From NCBI GenBank assembly GCA_024224295.1, contig JAAENN010000061.1, positions 1 through 43,771 of the forward strand: a DNA stretch of 43,771 nt. The letters are read 5' to 3'. Below the pieces are notes generated by a model. The model had not been told where the DNA came from. It did no database searches and saw only the letters and a list, made by a program, of their open reading frames with translations. The translations under genes were made by a program, and so were the position numbers. This DNA is from Shimia sp. (GTDB taxonomy: Bacteria > Pseudomonadota > Alphaproteobacteria > Rhodobacterales > Rhodobacteraceae). Positions 1-8,206 of the stretch are shown piece after piece (position 1 is the stretch's first letter; the number at the start of each line of letters is the position of its first letter).

Positions 1-497
1 ACCGTTGCGCCACCGTTACCGACGGAAATCTGCGCCTCAACGCCGTTTACCCAAACGCCAATCGCGTCGTTGTAACTGAGGAATTCGGGGTATTCCTCTG
101 AGGACAACACAAAGTCGATGGTCAACAATTCACCGGCGGTGCCGTTGAAATCGATGGTCAGGTATGAAGCGTCAAAGGTGTTGGTGCCTGCAGCGGCATT
201 GAAAAGAGCGTTATTGTTTTCGCCGGAGGTGTTGGTGGACGTAGAGGCAGATTGGTTTGTGTTGGTACTGCCATCGCTATTGGTGAAGTCATCTACGTGG
301 CCGGTGGATAGGATCACGCCGCTGTCGGCAGGTGCCACACCCGCACTTGTGGTGTCCGCGCCGGTGTAGATGCCAGAGGATTGGTTGTCGCCGGTGTAGG
401 TGGCTGCCAGAATTCGGCTTGGGTCGCCAAAAATCTCGTTGGCCATCGCGGTTGCGGTGGCGCTTGTGTCGATATTCAGTTCCGTTGCCGTTGGCAT
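1..497 (-). CDS. Choice-of-anchor L domain surface protein (5' part, runs off the window)
   Basis: The ORF stays open from an ATG at 497 to the window edge, giving the first 165 residues. The start is backed by a GAGGTAG ribosome binding site just upstream. The sequence is rich in Asn, Ser, Thr and Asp. It contains a GVILSTG segment, then FDASYLTIDF and an LSSEEYPEF segment followed by N-D-A-I-G-V-W-V. This order is typical of the choice-of-anchor L domain found at the N-terminus of secreted or surface-anchored bacterial proteins. No signal peptide is visible at the N-terminus. In Rhodobacteraceae such proteins often leave by type I secretion using a C-terminal signal, but the C-terminus lies outside this window, so the route is inference. 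Function (adhesion or matrix) is unknown. Confidence 0.75.
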   Translation of the reverse strand, partial: MPTATELNIDTSATATAMANEIFGDPSRILAATYTGDNQSSGIYTGADTTSAGVAPADSGVILSTGHVDDFTNSDGSTNTNQSASTSTNTSGENNNALFNAAAGTNTFDASYLTIDFNGTAGELLTIDFVLSSEEYPEFLSYNDAIGVWVNGVEAQISVGNGGAT

Positions 498-655
498 GTC
501 TCTACCTCAGTGCGTTCTGCTCTTGTCCATTCAAGGGACCTCTCCGGGTCCTCAGTCAGAGCAAAACTGGCGGGCAAACGTGGCGCGAACGGGGCTGGGG
601 TAAGGAAAAATTAATTAAAAATGAGTGTGGTTCTGCAAGGCGCAAAAAATCAAAA

Positions 656-681
656 GGGCCGCGCCAAAAGTGACGCGGCCC
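656..681 (-). terminator. Rho-independent terminator of the mmsB operon
   Basis: An 8-bp perfect GC stem (GGGCCGCG at 656-663, CGCGGCCC at 674-681) with a 10-nt loop is followed, on the minus strand, by a T-rich run. It lies 30 bases after the mmsB stop, so it should end the acyl-CoA dehydrogenase/hydrolase/mmsB transcript. Confidence 0.8.
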
Positions 682-710
682 CTTGTTTTGCTGGCGAAAA
701 AAACAGGGTT

Positions 711-1583
711 TTAATCGCGACCACGCTTTTCGAAACGTGGCAACATTGCGGAGAAGTCCGTACCAAGCCCGCCTTCATTCTGCACAAACTTCTCATAAAG
801 CGCGGCGGCGGCCTGACCCATTGGAGTGTCTGCATCAGCACTTTCCGCAGCCTGTTGCGACAGGCGCAGGTCTTTGAGCATGAGCTCAGACGCAAAGCCT
901 GGCTGATAGTCGTTATCGGCTGGCGACTGTGGGCCAACACCAGGGGCAGGGCAGTAGGCGTTCATGGTCCAGCTGTAGCCTGAGGACGTTGAGACCACGT
1001 CAAACATCGACTGACGGTCCAGGCCCAGCTTGTCGGCCAGAGCAAAGGCTTCGCAAGTGGCGATCATGGTCACGCCGAGGATCATGTTGTTACAAATCTT
1101 GGCTGCCTGGCCTGCGCCCGAGTCGCCGCAGTGCACAGCTTTCTGGCCCATGATGTCAAACAATGGGTCTGCCTTGGCAAAGGCCTCTTTGGAACCACCC
1201 GCCATAAAGGTCAGGGTGCCACCGGCTGCGCCGCCAACGCCGCCGGACACAGGTGCATCCACGGGCAGGAGACCAGCTGCGGTGGCTTGGTCTGCCACCG
1301 CGCGAGCGCTGTCCACGTCCACGGTGGAGCAATCAACAAACGCGGCGCCAGCAGACATCACCGGGATGATCTCATTAGCCACTGCGCGCAGAATCTGGCC
1401 GTTGGGTAGCATGGTGATGACCACGTCTGCGCCAGTGGCGACGGCTGCGCCGCTATCAGCCATAGTCACGCCCTCGATGGTCACATCTGCCATGTCAAAG
1501 CCCACGACCTCATGGCCTGCTTTTGCGAGGTTTGCGGCCATTGGGCCACCCATATTGCCCAGTCCGATGAATCCGATCTTCAT
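711..1583 (-). CDS. mmsB: 3-hydroxyisobutyrate dehydrogenase
   Basis: This 290-residue protein oxidises 3-hydroxyisobutyrate to methylmalonate semialdehyde with NAD+, a late step of valine breakdown in the cytoplasm. The N-terminus MKIGFIGLGNMGGPMA is a Rossmann dinucleotide-binding motif. The substrate-binding DAPVSGGVGGA segment and the AKICNNMILG helix carrying the expected catalytic Lys are present. An upstream in-frame ATG at 1604 would add seven residues and run into the hydrolase gene. I chose 1583 because GGGAGAG sits just before it and the protein then starts at the nucleotide-binding strand. It follows the hydrolase gene by 4 bases and is the last gene before the terminator at 656-681. 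Confidence 0.93.
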   Translation of the reverse strand: MKIGFIGLGNMGGPMAANLAKAGHEVVGFDMADVTIEGVTMADSGAAVATGADVVITMLPNGQILRAVANEIIPVMSAGAAFVDCSTVDVDSARAVADQATAAGLLPVDAPVSGGVGGAAGGTLTFMAGGSKEAFAKADPLFDIMGQKAVHCGDSGAGQAAKICNNMILGVTMIATCEAFALADKLGLDRQSMFDVVSTSSGYSWTMNAYCPAPGVGPQSPADNDYQPGFASELMLKDLRLSQQAAESADADTPMGQAAAALYEKFVQNEGGLGTDFSAMLPRFEKRGRD

Positions 1584-1587
1584 GGTG

Positions 1588-2628
1588 CTACTCTCCCTTT
1601 TCAAATGTCAGCGCATCCGCACCAAGTGGTAGGACCATCTTGGTCACGATGCCGGCGGGTAAGGCGTCCAAGCTGTATTTCCACCGCGGATTGCGGTCTT
1701 TGTCGATGATTTGTGCGCGGATTCCTTCCAGGAAGTCGCCTTCCTCCATTGCACGGAAGGTGAAGCGGTATTCCTGATCCAGCGCGTAGCGGATGTCGTC
1801 GCGCGTACGCACGCGGTGAATGATTTCCAGCGCCGCGCCCATGGCGATGGGGGAATTGCGAGAGAGCTTTTTCAGAGCACCAGCCGCAAACTCGCTGTCG
1901 GAAAACTTCAGCGCGTTAAGAACGTCGTTGAGGGTCTCGCCGCCGAAGTTGGCATCGATGTCGGCCTGCTGGGTGGTGAGCGGGCCTGCCTCAGGTTCTG
2001 AAGCGGCGGCGTCGATCAGGGTGTGGTCGGCTGTTTCTTCCAGCTGGGCAATCAGGGCAGGCCACTGGTCTTCGGAAATGAAGTAGTCGGCAAATCCTGT
2101 ATAGATGGCATCGGCGGCATTGAGGCGCGCGGCGGTGAGGCCGAGATATTCGCCCAAGCGGCCCGGCGCGCGGGCCAGGATCAGCGAGCCGCCAACATCT
2201 GGGACAAGGCCAATGCCACATTCTGGCATGGCGATCTGGCTGGTGTCGCCCACCACGCGATGAGAACCGTGACAGCCAACACCAACGCCGCCGCCCATGG
2301 TGAAGCCTTGCATGAAGCTGACCACTGGTTTGGGGAACTCAAAGAGTTTTGCGTTCATGCGGTATTCGTCGGCCCAGAATTTGCGGCCGTAAGAAAAGTC
2401 GCCTTTGGTGCCGGTCTCATAGAGCTCAGCGATGTCGCCGCCCGCGCAGAAGGCCTTTTCGCCTTCCGCATCGATGACGATCATTTTGACGGCGTCGTCA
2501 GTAGCCCAGGCATCAACCGCGTCTTCTATAGCGATGCACATGTCATAGGACATGGCGTTGAGCGCCTTGGGGCGGGTGAAGGTGATACGGCCGGTTTGAA
2601 CGGCTTTGCGGATAGAGATGTCAGACAC
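1588..2628 (-). CDS. 3-hydroxyisobutyryl-CoA hydrolase (enoyl-CoA hydratase/isomerase family)
   Basis: At 346 residues this is longer than ordinary crotonases and fits the HIBCH-type hydrolases that release 3-hydroxyisobutyrate from its CoA thioester in valine catabolism. The N-terminal half shows the crotonase oxyanion-hole segments: KAFCAGGDIAELYE, and MQGFTMGGGVGVG followed by PECGIGLVPDVGG. The C-terminal helical extension contains RNSPIAMGAALEIIHR and DFLEGIRAQIIDKDRNPRW, both typical of HIBCH. It sits between the acyl-CoA dehydrogenase gene (55-base gap) and mmsB (4-base gap), the expected operon order. An ordinary enoyl-CoA hydratase is less likely given the length and neighbours. Confidence 0.9.
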   Translation of the reverse strand: MSDISIRKAVQTGRITFTRPKALNAMSYDMCIAIEDAVDAWATDDAVKMIVIDAEGEKAFCAGGDIAELYETGTKGDFSYGRKFWADEYRMNAKLFEFPKPVVSFMQGFTMGGGVGVGCHGSHRVVGDTSQIAMPECGIGLVPDVGGSLILARAPGRLGEYLGLTAARLNAADAIYTGFADYFISEDQWPALIAQLEETADHTLIDAAASEPEAGPLTTQQADIDANFGGETLNDVLNALKFSDSEFAAGALKKLSRNSPIAMGAALEIIHRVRTRDDIRYALDQEYRFTFRAMEEGDFLEGIRAQIIDKDRNPRWKYSLDALPAGIVTKMVLPLGADALTFEKGE

Positions 2629-2683
2629 GCGGGGCGCTCCGTCTTTTAAAAAGGGCCGCTCCTGAAGGGCGGCCCGGTCTTGG

Positions 2684-3823
2684 TTAGGCAGAGATCATCT
2701 GGCGGGAGATGATCAGGCGCATGATTTCATTGGTGCCTTCGAGGATCTGGTGCACACGCAAGTCGCGGACAATTTTCTCGATGCCGTAGTCCGCGAGGTA
2801 GCCATAGCCGCCGTGCAACTGCAAGCAACCGTTGGCAACGTCAAAGGCTACGTCGGTGACCATCAGTTTGGCCATGGCGCAGTATTTGGTGGCGTCGTGG
2901 TCGCCGTTGTCGAGTTTCCATGCGGCCTGACGCAGGAAGGTGCGGGCGGCCTGCAGTTTGGTTTCATACTCCGCGAGACGGAATTGCAGGGCCTGGAATT
3001 GGTTGATGGATTTGCCAAAGGCTTTGCGCTCGGACATGTACTGCACCGTCAGGTCCAGCGCCTTCTGCGCGCCGCCGAGTGCGCCTGCGGAAATGTTCAG
3101 GCGACCGCCGTCCAGACCGTTCATGGCGTAGGAGAAGCCTTTGCCTTCTTCGCCAATCAAGTTTTCGGCTGGCACTTTGCAGTCGTCAAACTGCACCTGT
3201 GAGGTCGGCTGGCTGAGCCAGCCCATTTTCTTTTCCAAAGCACCAAAAGACAGGCCCTCAGTGCCGTCTTCTACCACCACCGTGGAGATGCCTTTGGGAC
3301 CGTCTTCGCCGGTGCGTACCATGCAGACATAAGCGTCAGAGTAGGACCCGCCGGAGATGAAGGCTTTGGTGCCGTTAAGCACGTAACCGTCGTTGCTTCG
3401 CTCGGCCCGGGTTTTTAGGGCGGCGGCGTCGGAGCCGGAGCCTGGTTCAGTCAGGCAGTAAGAGAAGACCTTGTTCATGGAGCAGAGGTCCGGCAACCAT
3501 TTCTGCTTGGTTTCCTCTGAACCAAACTTGTCGATCATGCCGCCGCACATGTTGTGGATTGACAGGAAAGACCCCACGGAAGGGCAGGCCATGGCGAGGG
3601 CTTCAAACACTAATGTGGCGTCTAGACGGGAGAGGCCGGAGCCGCCGTATTCTTCAGAGACGTAGATGCCGCCCAATCCCAGTTCCGCCAATTGTGGCCA
3701 GAGTTCTTTGGGGATAGAGCCTTCGGACTCCCATTTTTGTGCGTGTGGAGCGATATTTTCTTCGCCAAAACCCTTGGCCATATCAAAGATCAGGGTCTGT
3801 TCTTCACTCAGTGCAAAATCCAT
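2684..3823 (-). CDS. Acyl-CoA dehydrogenase, probably isobutyryl-CoA dehydrogenase
   Basis: A 379-residue FAD flavoprotein of the short/branched-chain acyl-CoA dehydrogenase family. It would oxidise isobutyryl-CoA to methacrylyl-CoA and pass electrons to ETF. The family signature YCLTEPGSGSDAA is present near residue 120. The C-terminal HQILEGTNEIMR places the catalytic Glu at about residue 362, where short-chain enzymes have it. Substrate assignment rests mainly on context: the next genes encode 3-hydroxyisobutyryl-CoA hydrolase and 3-hydroxyisobutyrate dehydrogenase, the later valine steps. No separate methacrylyl-CoA hydratase is in this cluster, so that step must be encoded elsewhere. A candidate promoter lies at 3937-3965. 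Confidence 0.88.
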   Translation of the reverse strand: MDFALSEEQTLIFDMAKGFGEENIAPHAQKWESEGSIPKELWPQLAELGLGGIYVSEEYGGSGLSRLDATLVFEALAMACPSVGSFLSIHNMCGGMIDKFGSEETKQKWLPDLCSMNKVFSYCLTEPGSGSDAAALKTRAERSNDGYVLNGTKAFISGGSYSDAYVCMVRTGEDGPKGISTVVVEDGTEGLSFGALEKKMGWLSQPTSQVQFDDCKVPAENLIGEEGKGFSYAMNGLDGGRLNISAGALGGAQKALDLTVQYMSERKAFGKSINQFQALQFRLAEYETKLQAARTFLRQAAWKLDNGDHDATKYCAMAKLMVTDVAFDVANGCLQLHGGYGYLADYGIEKIVRDLRVHQILEGTNEIMRLIISRQMISA

Positions 3824-3936
3824 GTCTCATCCTTCAAGATCGCGGCGTCAGCGGGGCCGAGCCAAAGCGGGGGCAGATGAGGGGCAGGGGGCGTAGGCCC
3901 ATTCGCAGCCTCCCCTCCGCGAATTGAACATGTGTT

Positions 3937-3965
3937 AAATTACCATCCTTACATAAAGATTGCAA
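3937..3965 (-). promoter_or_regulatory. Candidate sigma70-type promoter of the valine operon
   Basis: On the minus strand TTGCAA (3960-3965) is followed after 17 bases by TAATTT (3937-3942), about 115 bases upstream of the acyl-CoA dehydrogenase ATG. The -10 match is only partial. A GCGCAAAAAT segment (3976-3985, plus strand) just upstream resembles the repeat found at the mmsA promoter. Confidence 0.35.
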
Positions 3966-4044
3966 AGCGCGAATGGCGCAAAAATAGCGCTATCACGCAG
4001 CGATTATGCAGAGTGATTTTGCAGATTTGCAGGAGGGCAGTGAG

Positions 4045-5934
4045 TTAGCTGGCCGCTTTGAAATCGTCGCCGGACGCCTCGGCGCCTTCTTCTATAATTT
4101 GTTTATAGGTGGCAGAACGGTTCCGGCCTGTGGATTTGGCGTGGTAGAGCGCTTCGTCTGCACGCAAGAGCAATTCTCGGGACTCTAGGTTGGAATTAGG
4201 GTCAGCACAGGCGATGCCAAAGCTGGCGGTGACGCGCAGGCTGATATTGCCGGTGCATTCCGTGGTTAACGCGGCAATACCATTGCGCATCCGTTCGGCC
4301 ACCACTTTGGCATTTTCACAGGTGGTGTCTGGCAGGATCATCACAAACTCTTCTCCGCCATAACGGCATACGCGGTCAGCGCGGCGCAGGTTGGTAGCCT
4401 GCACCAGATTGGCGACGGCGCGCAGTACGTCGTCGCCTGCGGGATGACCATAGGTGTCGTTCACGATCTTGAAGTGGTCGATGTCAAAAATCACCAGCGA
4501 GATGCCTTGATCGGAGTAGTCTTTTTCGCGCCAAGCAAGTGAAAACTCATTGTCAAACGCTTGTCGGTTCAACAATCCGGTGAGGTGGTCGCGGCTCCCT
4601 GTGTCCAGCGCGTCTTGGTGGAGCTGTTGCAGGTTGGAGCGCTCCAGATCCAGCACTTCCGCGCGGCTCACTGCGCTGGTTACACGGCGGCTAACTTTCA
4701 AGCTATAGGCGCAGATGAACAGAACAAAAGCGTGGTTTGCCATATAAACGCCGTGGTAGGTGTTGGTGACAATGATGTCGTTTACACCTGCCAGCAGCGG
4801 TACAAACCATCCTAATGTGTAGAACCAAGCGTCTGTTACGCGTTTGGTAATGGCGCGAACACTTGTCCTGAGGATCAGACCAAAGATTATCACGCAGTAC
4901 ATCTGGATGATAAAAAGCTGTTCTGTGACAAACGGTAGGGGTGCGGTTAGAACAATTGCTCCGCCCAGCATCGCTAGAACGCCGGTCACCAACGGGCCAC
5001 CCAGGTCAGATAAGCGGCGCCAGACAAGCGCCTGTTGCAAAGCATAACCTGCCCAGGCGACTAGGATAATATCGGCGTATTCAATCCGAATGCGCAAAGG
5101 GCGGATGCCGGGCCCAAACACCATTTCCAGCGTGCCAGCCAAAATGACTGAGCGCAGCAGAAACGCGAAGGACACCAGGGCGAGCAGCAAGGTGGCTGGG
5201 TCTTTTCGGTAAACTACAAACAGAAATAGGTTGAGGGCGGCCACCAGTAGGGTGATGCCAATGATGGCGCCCTCGATGATGCGATCTAAGTGAGCGTCAC
5301 TTTGTAAGTAGGCTGCGTCTGCGATGATCGGGGTGCGTAGGATGCCGCCGTAGCTTTGCAGCTCTTTGCGGACCTGCACCACTAGGTAGCCTTCGCCAAT
5401 TTGATCCAACGCATAGGTTTGGTTGATCAGGGAGACTTGGATCTGCCCTTCCATCTCTCCGCTGCCGCCAATACGGTTGGCTCTTGTCAGGTCATTTGCC
5501 GGTATCCAGAACACCTCGTAGGCGTCAGCCACCCGAGGAAAGGTGATCGCTAGAGGCGTGCCTTTGGAATAGGGCAGCGTGACGTTGAGCACATAGGTGC
5601 CGGTGCCATGGGCGTAGGGATTGGTGTCAGACGCCGTCTCGGCCTCTTGCCAGTCATCTGGCACGTGCAAGAGGTCAAGCTCATTAGAGATGGCGGCCGC
5701 TACAGCCTCTTGTGGTGTGAGGCGTCCGCCAAAATAGAACCACCAGTCACCGCGCAACTGCGCTTTTTCCCGTGCGTCAAATGGGAAGGTGGAGAGGTCT
5801 CGTTCCGGTCCCAGGTCGCTGTGCGTGAGCGCGGGTGCCGAACCTGAGACAGGCAGCAAAACACAGGCCGCCACAACCATGGCGGCGTAGAAAATTGCGC
5901 GTGCAAGTTTGCGGTGCATTGGCCTGTGTCTCAT
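4045..5934 (-). CDS. Membrane diguanylate cyclase with 7TMR-DISM sensor region
   Basis: This 629-residue protein should make c-di-GMP from two GTP. A signal-like hydrophobic segment (about 10-32) leads into a periplasmic region (about 40-205) with the W-W-F-Y-F and VPDDWQ features of jelly-roll 7TMR-DISM sensors. About seven membrane segments follow between 219 and 413. A short coiled linker joins the GGDEF domain (about 445-610). The domain has FDIDHFK (metal-binding Asp intact), NDTYGH, the active motif GGEEF at 526-530 and an RxxD product-inhibition site (RRAD, 517-520), so it looks active and feedback-controlled. A second ATG at 5919 is possible; neither start has a clear ribosome binding site. 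It stands between mmsA and the rest of the valine genes. An exact CtrA-type box lies 37 bases upstream. Confidence 0.9.
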   Translation of the reverse strand: MRHRPMHRKLARAIFYAAMVVAACVLLPVSGSAPALTHSDLGPERDLSTFPFDAREKAQLRGDWWFYFGGRLTPQEAVAAAISNELDLLHVPDDWQEAETASDTNPYAHGTGTYVLNVTLPYSKGTPLAITFPRVADAYEVFWIPANDLTRANRIGGSGEMEGQIQVSLINQTYALDQIGEGYLVVQVRKELQSYGGILRTPIIADAAYLQSDAHLDRIIEGAIIGITLLVAALNLFLFVVYRKDPATLLLALVSFAFLLRSVILAGTLEMVFGPGIRPLRIRIEYADIILVAWAGYALQQALVWRRLSDLGGPLVTGVLAMLGGAIVLTAPLPFVTEQLFIIQMYCVIIFGLILRTSVRAITKRVTDAWFYTLGWFVPLLAGVNDIIVTNTYHGVYMANHAFVLFICAYSLKVSRRVTSAVSRAEVLDLERSNLQQLHQDALDTGSRDHLTGLLNRQAFDNEFSLAWREKDYSDQGISLVIFDIDHFKIVNDTYGHPAGDDVLRAVANLVQATNLRRADRVCRYGGEEFVMILPDTTCENAKVVAERMRNGIAALTTECTGNISLRVTASFGIACADPNSNLESRELLLRADEALYHAKSTGRNRSATYKQIIEEGAEASGDDFKAAS

Positions 5935-5970
5935 GAGATTTTGTGTGGGAAAACTTATGAAGCAAAGGCT

Positions 5971-5985
5971 TTAAGGTCGCTTTAA
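5971..5985. promoter_or_regulatory. Exact TTAA-N7-TTAA box (candidate CtrA site)
   Basis: TTAA at 5971-5974 and TTAA at 5982-5985 are separated by exactly seven bases (GGTCGCT), the full CtrA recognition pattern. The site is 37-51 bases upstream of the diguanylate cyclase start, a position suited to transcriptional control. CtrA is known to control c-di-GMP genes, motility and gene-transfer-agent release in Rhodobacterales. Actual binding is inference. Confidence 0.5.
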
Positions 5986-6101
5986 TTCGGGATGCAAACC
6001 ACTGGTTTTGCCATCTTCAAAGTAGGCGGAAATTGGAACAAAATTTAGCAGAACGGCGGGAAGTCGCCAGTGAACGGATTTTTATGACGCGACGTTCTGG
6101 C

Positions 6102-6521
6102 TTAGCCAGCAGCGCTGAACAACTGATTGAGGCTGGACTGTGGCAGGCCCAAAATAGACAGCGCTTCAGCCTCGTTGTCTTGTAAGATTGGAACCACTGA
6201 CGGGAAAGGCTCCCAGCTACGCAAGGCCAGTCGAGCCAACTTTTTTCCTACCTCTGTAGGCGCGTAATAGATGATCAGCGTTTCCGTGTTGTTGCCGGTA
6301 AAGGCTTCGGCCTTTTTGGCCTGCGCCTTCATCAGTTCAAGGTAGTCTTCGTCCCAACCGGTCAAGGCGCTGAGGTCGACAAATTGTTTTTGTCCTGGCC
6401 GGAACTCGGGGTGTTGGCTGTAAGTGGCAAAGGCTTGCAAAGTGTCAGTCATATTGGCGAGGCCGTCGTAGCGGACATAGACCAGACCGATGGAAGAAAG
6501 GATCCGAAAAGACACTGACAA
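6102..6521 (-). CDS. Small protein of unknown function (TTG start)
   Basis: The 139-residue product is soluble, with no signal peptide or membrane segment. It opens with alternating strand-like residues (SFRILSSIGLVYVRYDG), then a helix, then QKQFVDLSAL, a second helix, and TETLIIYYAP. This alternating pattern resembles small SpoIIAA/STAS-like folds, but the likeness is weak and I do not assign a function. The start codon is TTG, supported by AAGGGGAA eight bases upstream. A GTG two codons later is the alternative. It follows the mmsA terminator and precedes the diguanylate cyclase gene (167-base gap) on the same strand, so it may have its own weak promoter. Confidence 0.7.
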   Translation of the reverse strand: MSVSFRILSSIGLVYVRYDGLANMTDTLQAFATYSQHPEFRPGQKQFVDLSALTGWDEDYLELMKAQAKKAEAFTGNNTETLIIYYAPTEVGKKLARLALRSWEPFPSVVPILQDNEAEALSILGLPQSSLNQLFSAAG

Positions 6522-6547
6522 GTTTGCGTTCCCCTTTTGCCAAAGAA

Positions 6548-6574
6548 AAACGGGCGATACGAGACCGCCCGTTT
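6548..6574 (-). terminator. Rho-independent terminator of mmsA
   Basis: A 9-bp stem (AAACGGGCG at 6548-6556, CGCCCGTTT at 6566-6574) with a 9-nt loop lies about 32 bases after the mmsA stop and runs into a T-rich tail on the minus strand. It separates mmsA from the downstream small gene. Confidence 0.8.
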
Positions 6575-6605
6575 GTTCTCAAATGATCACAGAACTAAGC
6601 CTGAA

Positions 6606-8105
6606 TCAATCCATCTGTTTGAAGTGGAACTCGCCGCCTTCTTTGATGCCCGACGGCCAACGGGAGGTCACAGTTTTTGTGCGCGTGTAGAACTTGAACG
6701 AGTCTGGACCGTGCTGGTTCAGGTCACCAAAGGCAGATTTCTTCCAGCCGCCAAAGGTGTGGTAGGCCAGTGGCACAGGGATTGGCACATTCACGCCAAC
6801 CATGCCGACGTTGATGCGGTTGGCAAAGTCACGCGCGGTGTCACCGTCGCGTGTATAGATCGCAGTACCGTTGCCATACTCGTGATCCATCGCCAAACCA
6901 AGCGCTTCTTCGTACGACTGCGCCCGTACCATGGAAAGCACAGGTCCGAAGATTTCGGTTTTGTAGATGTCCATGTCTTTGGTGACGCGGTCAAACAGGT
7001 GTGGGCCGACAAAGAAGCCGTCTTCATAGCCTTGCAGGCTGAAGTCCCGGCCATCAACGACCAGGTCGGCGCCTTGATCCACGCCGGTTTGAACCAGCCG
7101 CAGGATGTTTTCTTTGGCGGCGGCGGTCACAACTGGGCCGTAGTCCACATCGACGCCAGCGGTGTAAGGCGCGATCTTAAGTTTTTCGATGCGTGGGATC
7201 AGCTTGTCGCGCAGCTTGTCGGCGGTCTCTTCGCCCACAGGTACAGCCACTGAGATGGCCATGCAGCGCTCGCCCGCCGCGCCGTAGCCGGCGCCAACCA
7301 GCGCGTCGGCGGCTTGGTCCAGATCGGCGTCTGGCATGATGATCATGTGGTTTTTCGCGCCACCGAAGCACTGAACACGTTTGCCCTGCGCACATCCGGT
7401 GCCGTAGATGTATTCGGCGATTGGGGTGGAACCCACAAAGCCCACGGACTGGATGATCGGATCATAAAGGATTGCGTCCACGGCTTCTTTGTCGCCGTTC
7501 ACAACCTGAATGATGCCTTTTGGCAGGCCAGCTTCTTCGAGCAGTCCCGCCAGCATCAGAGGTACGGATGGGTCACGCTCAGATGGCTTCAAAATAAAGG
7601 CGTTGCCGCAGGCAATCGCTGGGGCAAACATCCACATTGGGATCATCGCTGGGAAGTTGAACGGGGTGATACCTGCAGTCACGCCCAGCGGCTGGCGCAT
7701 GGAGTAGATGTCGATGCCCGGGCCGGCGGCATCGGTGTATTCGCCTTTGAGCATCTGCGGGGCGGCGATGCAGTATTCCGCCACTTCCAGACCACGCTGG
7801 ATGTCGCCTTTGGCGTCAGGGAAGGTTTTCCCGTGCTCGCGGCTCAGAGCTTCGGCCAGCTTGTCCATGTCGCGATGCAGCAGATCGACAAACTTCATCA
7901 AAACACGGGCACGACGCTGAGGGTTCACTGCAGCCCAAGCGGGTTGTGCAGCTTGTGCTGCGGCGACGGCCGCGTCCATTTCTGCCTTGTTGGCAAGGGG
8001 TACTTTGGCCTGAACCTCACCGGTGGCCGGGTTCATTACGTCGGCAAAACGGCCAGACGTGCCTTTGACGTGTTCGCCGTTGATGAAATGAGTCAACTCT
8101 TGCAT
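6606..8105 (-). CDS. mmsA: CoA-acylating methylmalonate-semialdehyde dehydrogenase
   Basis: This 499-residue aldehyde dehydrogenase converts methylmalonate semialdehyde plus CoA and NAD+ to propionyl-CoA and CO2, the last committed step of valine (and thymine) degradation. FNFPAMIPMWMFAPA is the characteristic MMSDH stretch. FGGAKNH carries the conserved Asn, and GAAGERCMAIS places the catalytic Cys at about residue 281. The usual Glu of most aldehyde dehydrogenases is replaced by the CFGGAKNH context, as is normal for this CoA-dependent branch. AGGAGG lies just before the ATG. The gene is divergent from a LysR regulator 101 bases away and ends at its own terminator (6548-6574). Confidence 0.95.
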   Translation of the reverse strand: MQELTHFINGEHVKGTSGRFADVMNPATGEVQAKVPLANKAEMDAAVAAAQAAQPAWAAVNPQRRARVLMKFVDLLHRDMDKLAEALSREHGKTFPDAKGDIQRGLEVAEYCIAAPQMLKGEYTDAAGPGIDIYSMRQPLGVTAGITPFNFPAMIPMWMFAPAIACGNAFILKPSERDPSVPLMLAGLLEEAGLPKGIIQVVNGDKEAVDAILYDPIIQSVGFVGSTPIAEYIYGTGCAQGKRVQCFGGAKNHMIIMPDADLDQAADALVGAGYGAAGERCMAISVAVPVGEETADKLRDKLIPRIEKLKIAPYTAGVDVDYGPVVTAAAKENILRLVQTGVDQGADLVVDGRDFSLQGYEDGFFVGPHLFDRVTKDMDIYKTEIFGPVLSMVRAQSYEEALGLAMDHEYGNGTAIYTRDGDTARDFANRINVGMVGVNVPIPVPLAYHTFGGWKKSAFGDLNQHGPDSFKFYTRTKTVTSRWPSGIKEGGEFHFKQMD

Positions 8106-8141
8106 GGCATCCTCCTATGACATTTGAGCAACAGAATAGGC

Positions 8142-8193
8142 TTGCAAAAATCAACGGAAAAGAGGCAACTGTTCAAAATGGCTTTGCAAAAAT
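8142..8193. repeat. Two direct TTGCAAAAAT repeats in the mmsA/lysR divergent promoter region
   Basis: The 10-mer TTGCAAAAAT occurs at 8142-8151 and 8184-8193. The copies are 42 bases apart, close to four helical turns, so both would face the same side of the DNA. They lie between the divergent mmsA (start 8105) and LysR (start 8207) genes, where the regulator's own binding sites are expected. A related GCGCAAAAAT is upstream of the valine operon (3976-3985). Confidence 0.45.
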
Positions 8194-8206
8194 GAATGGA
8201 GGCGGC

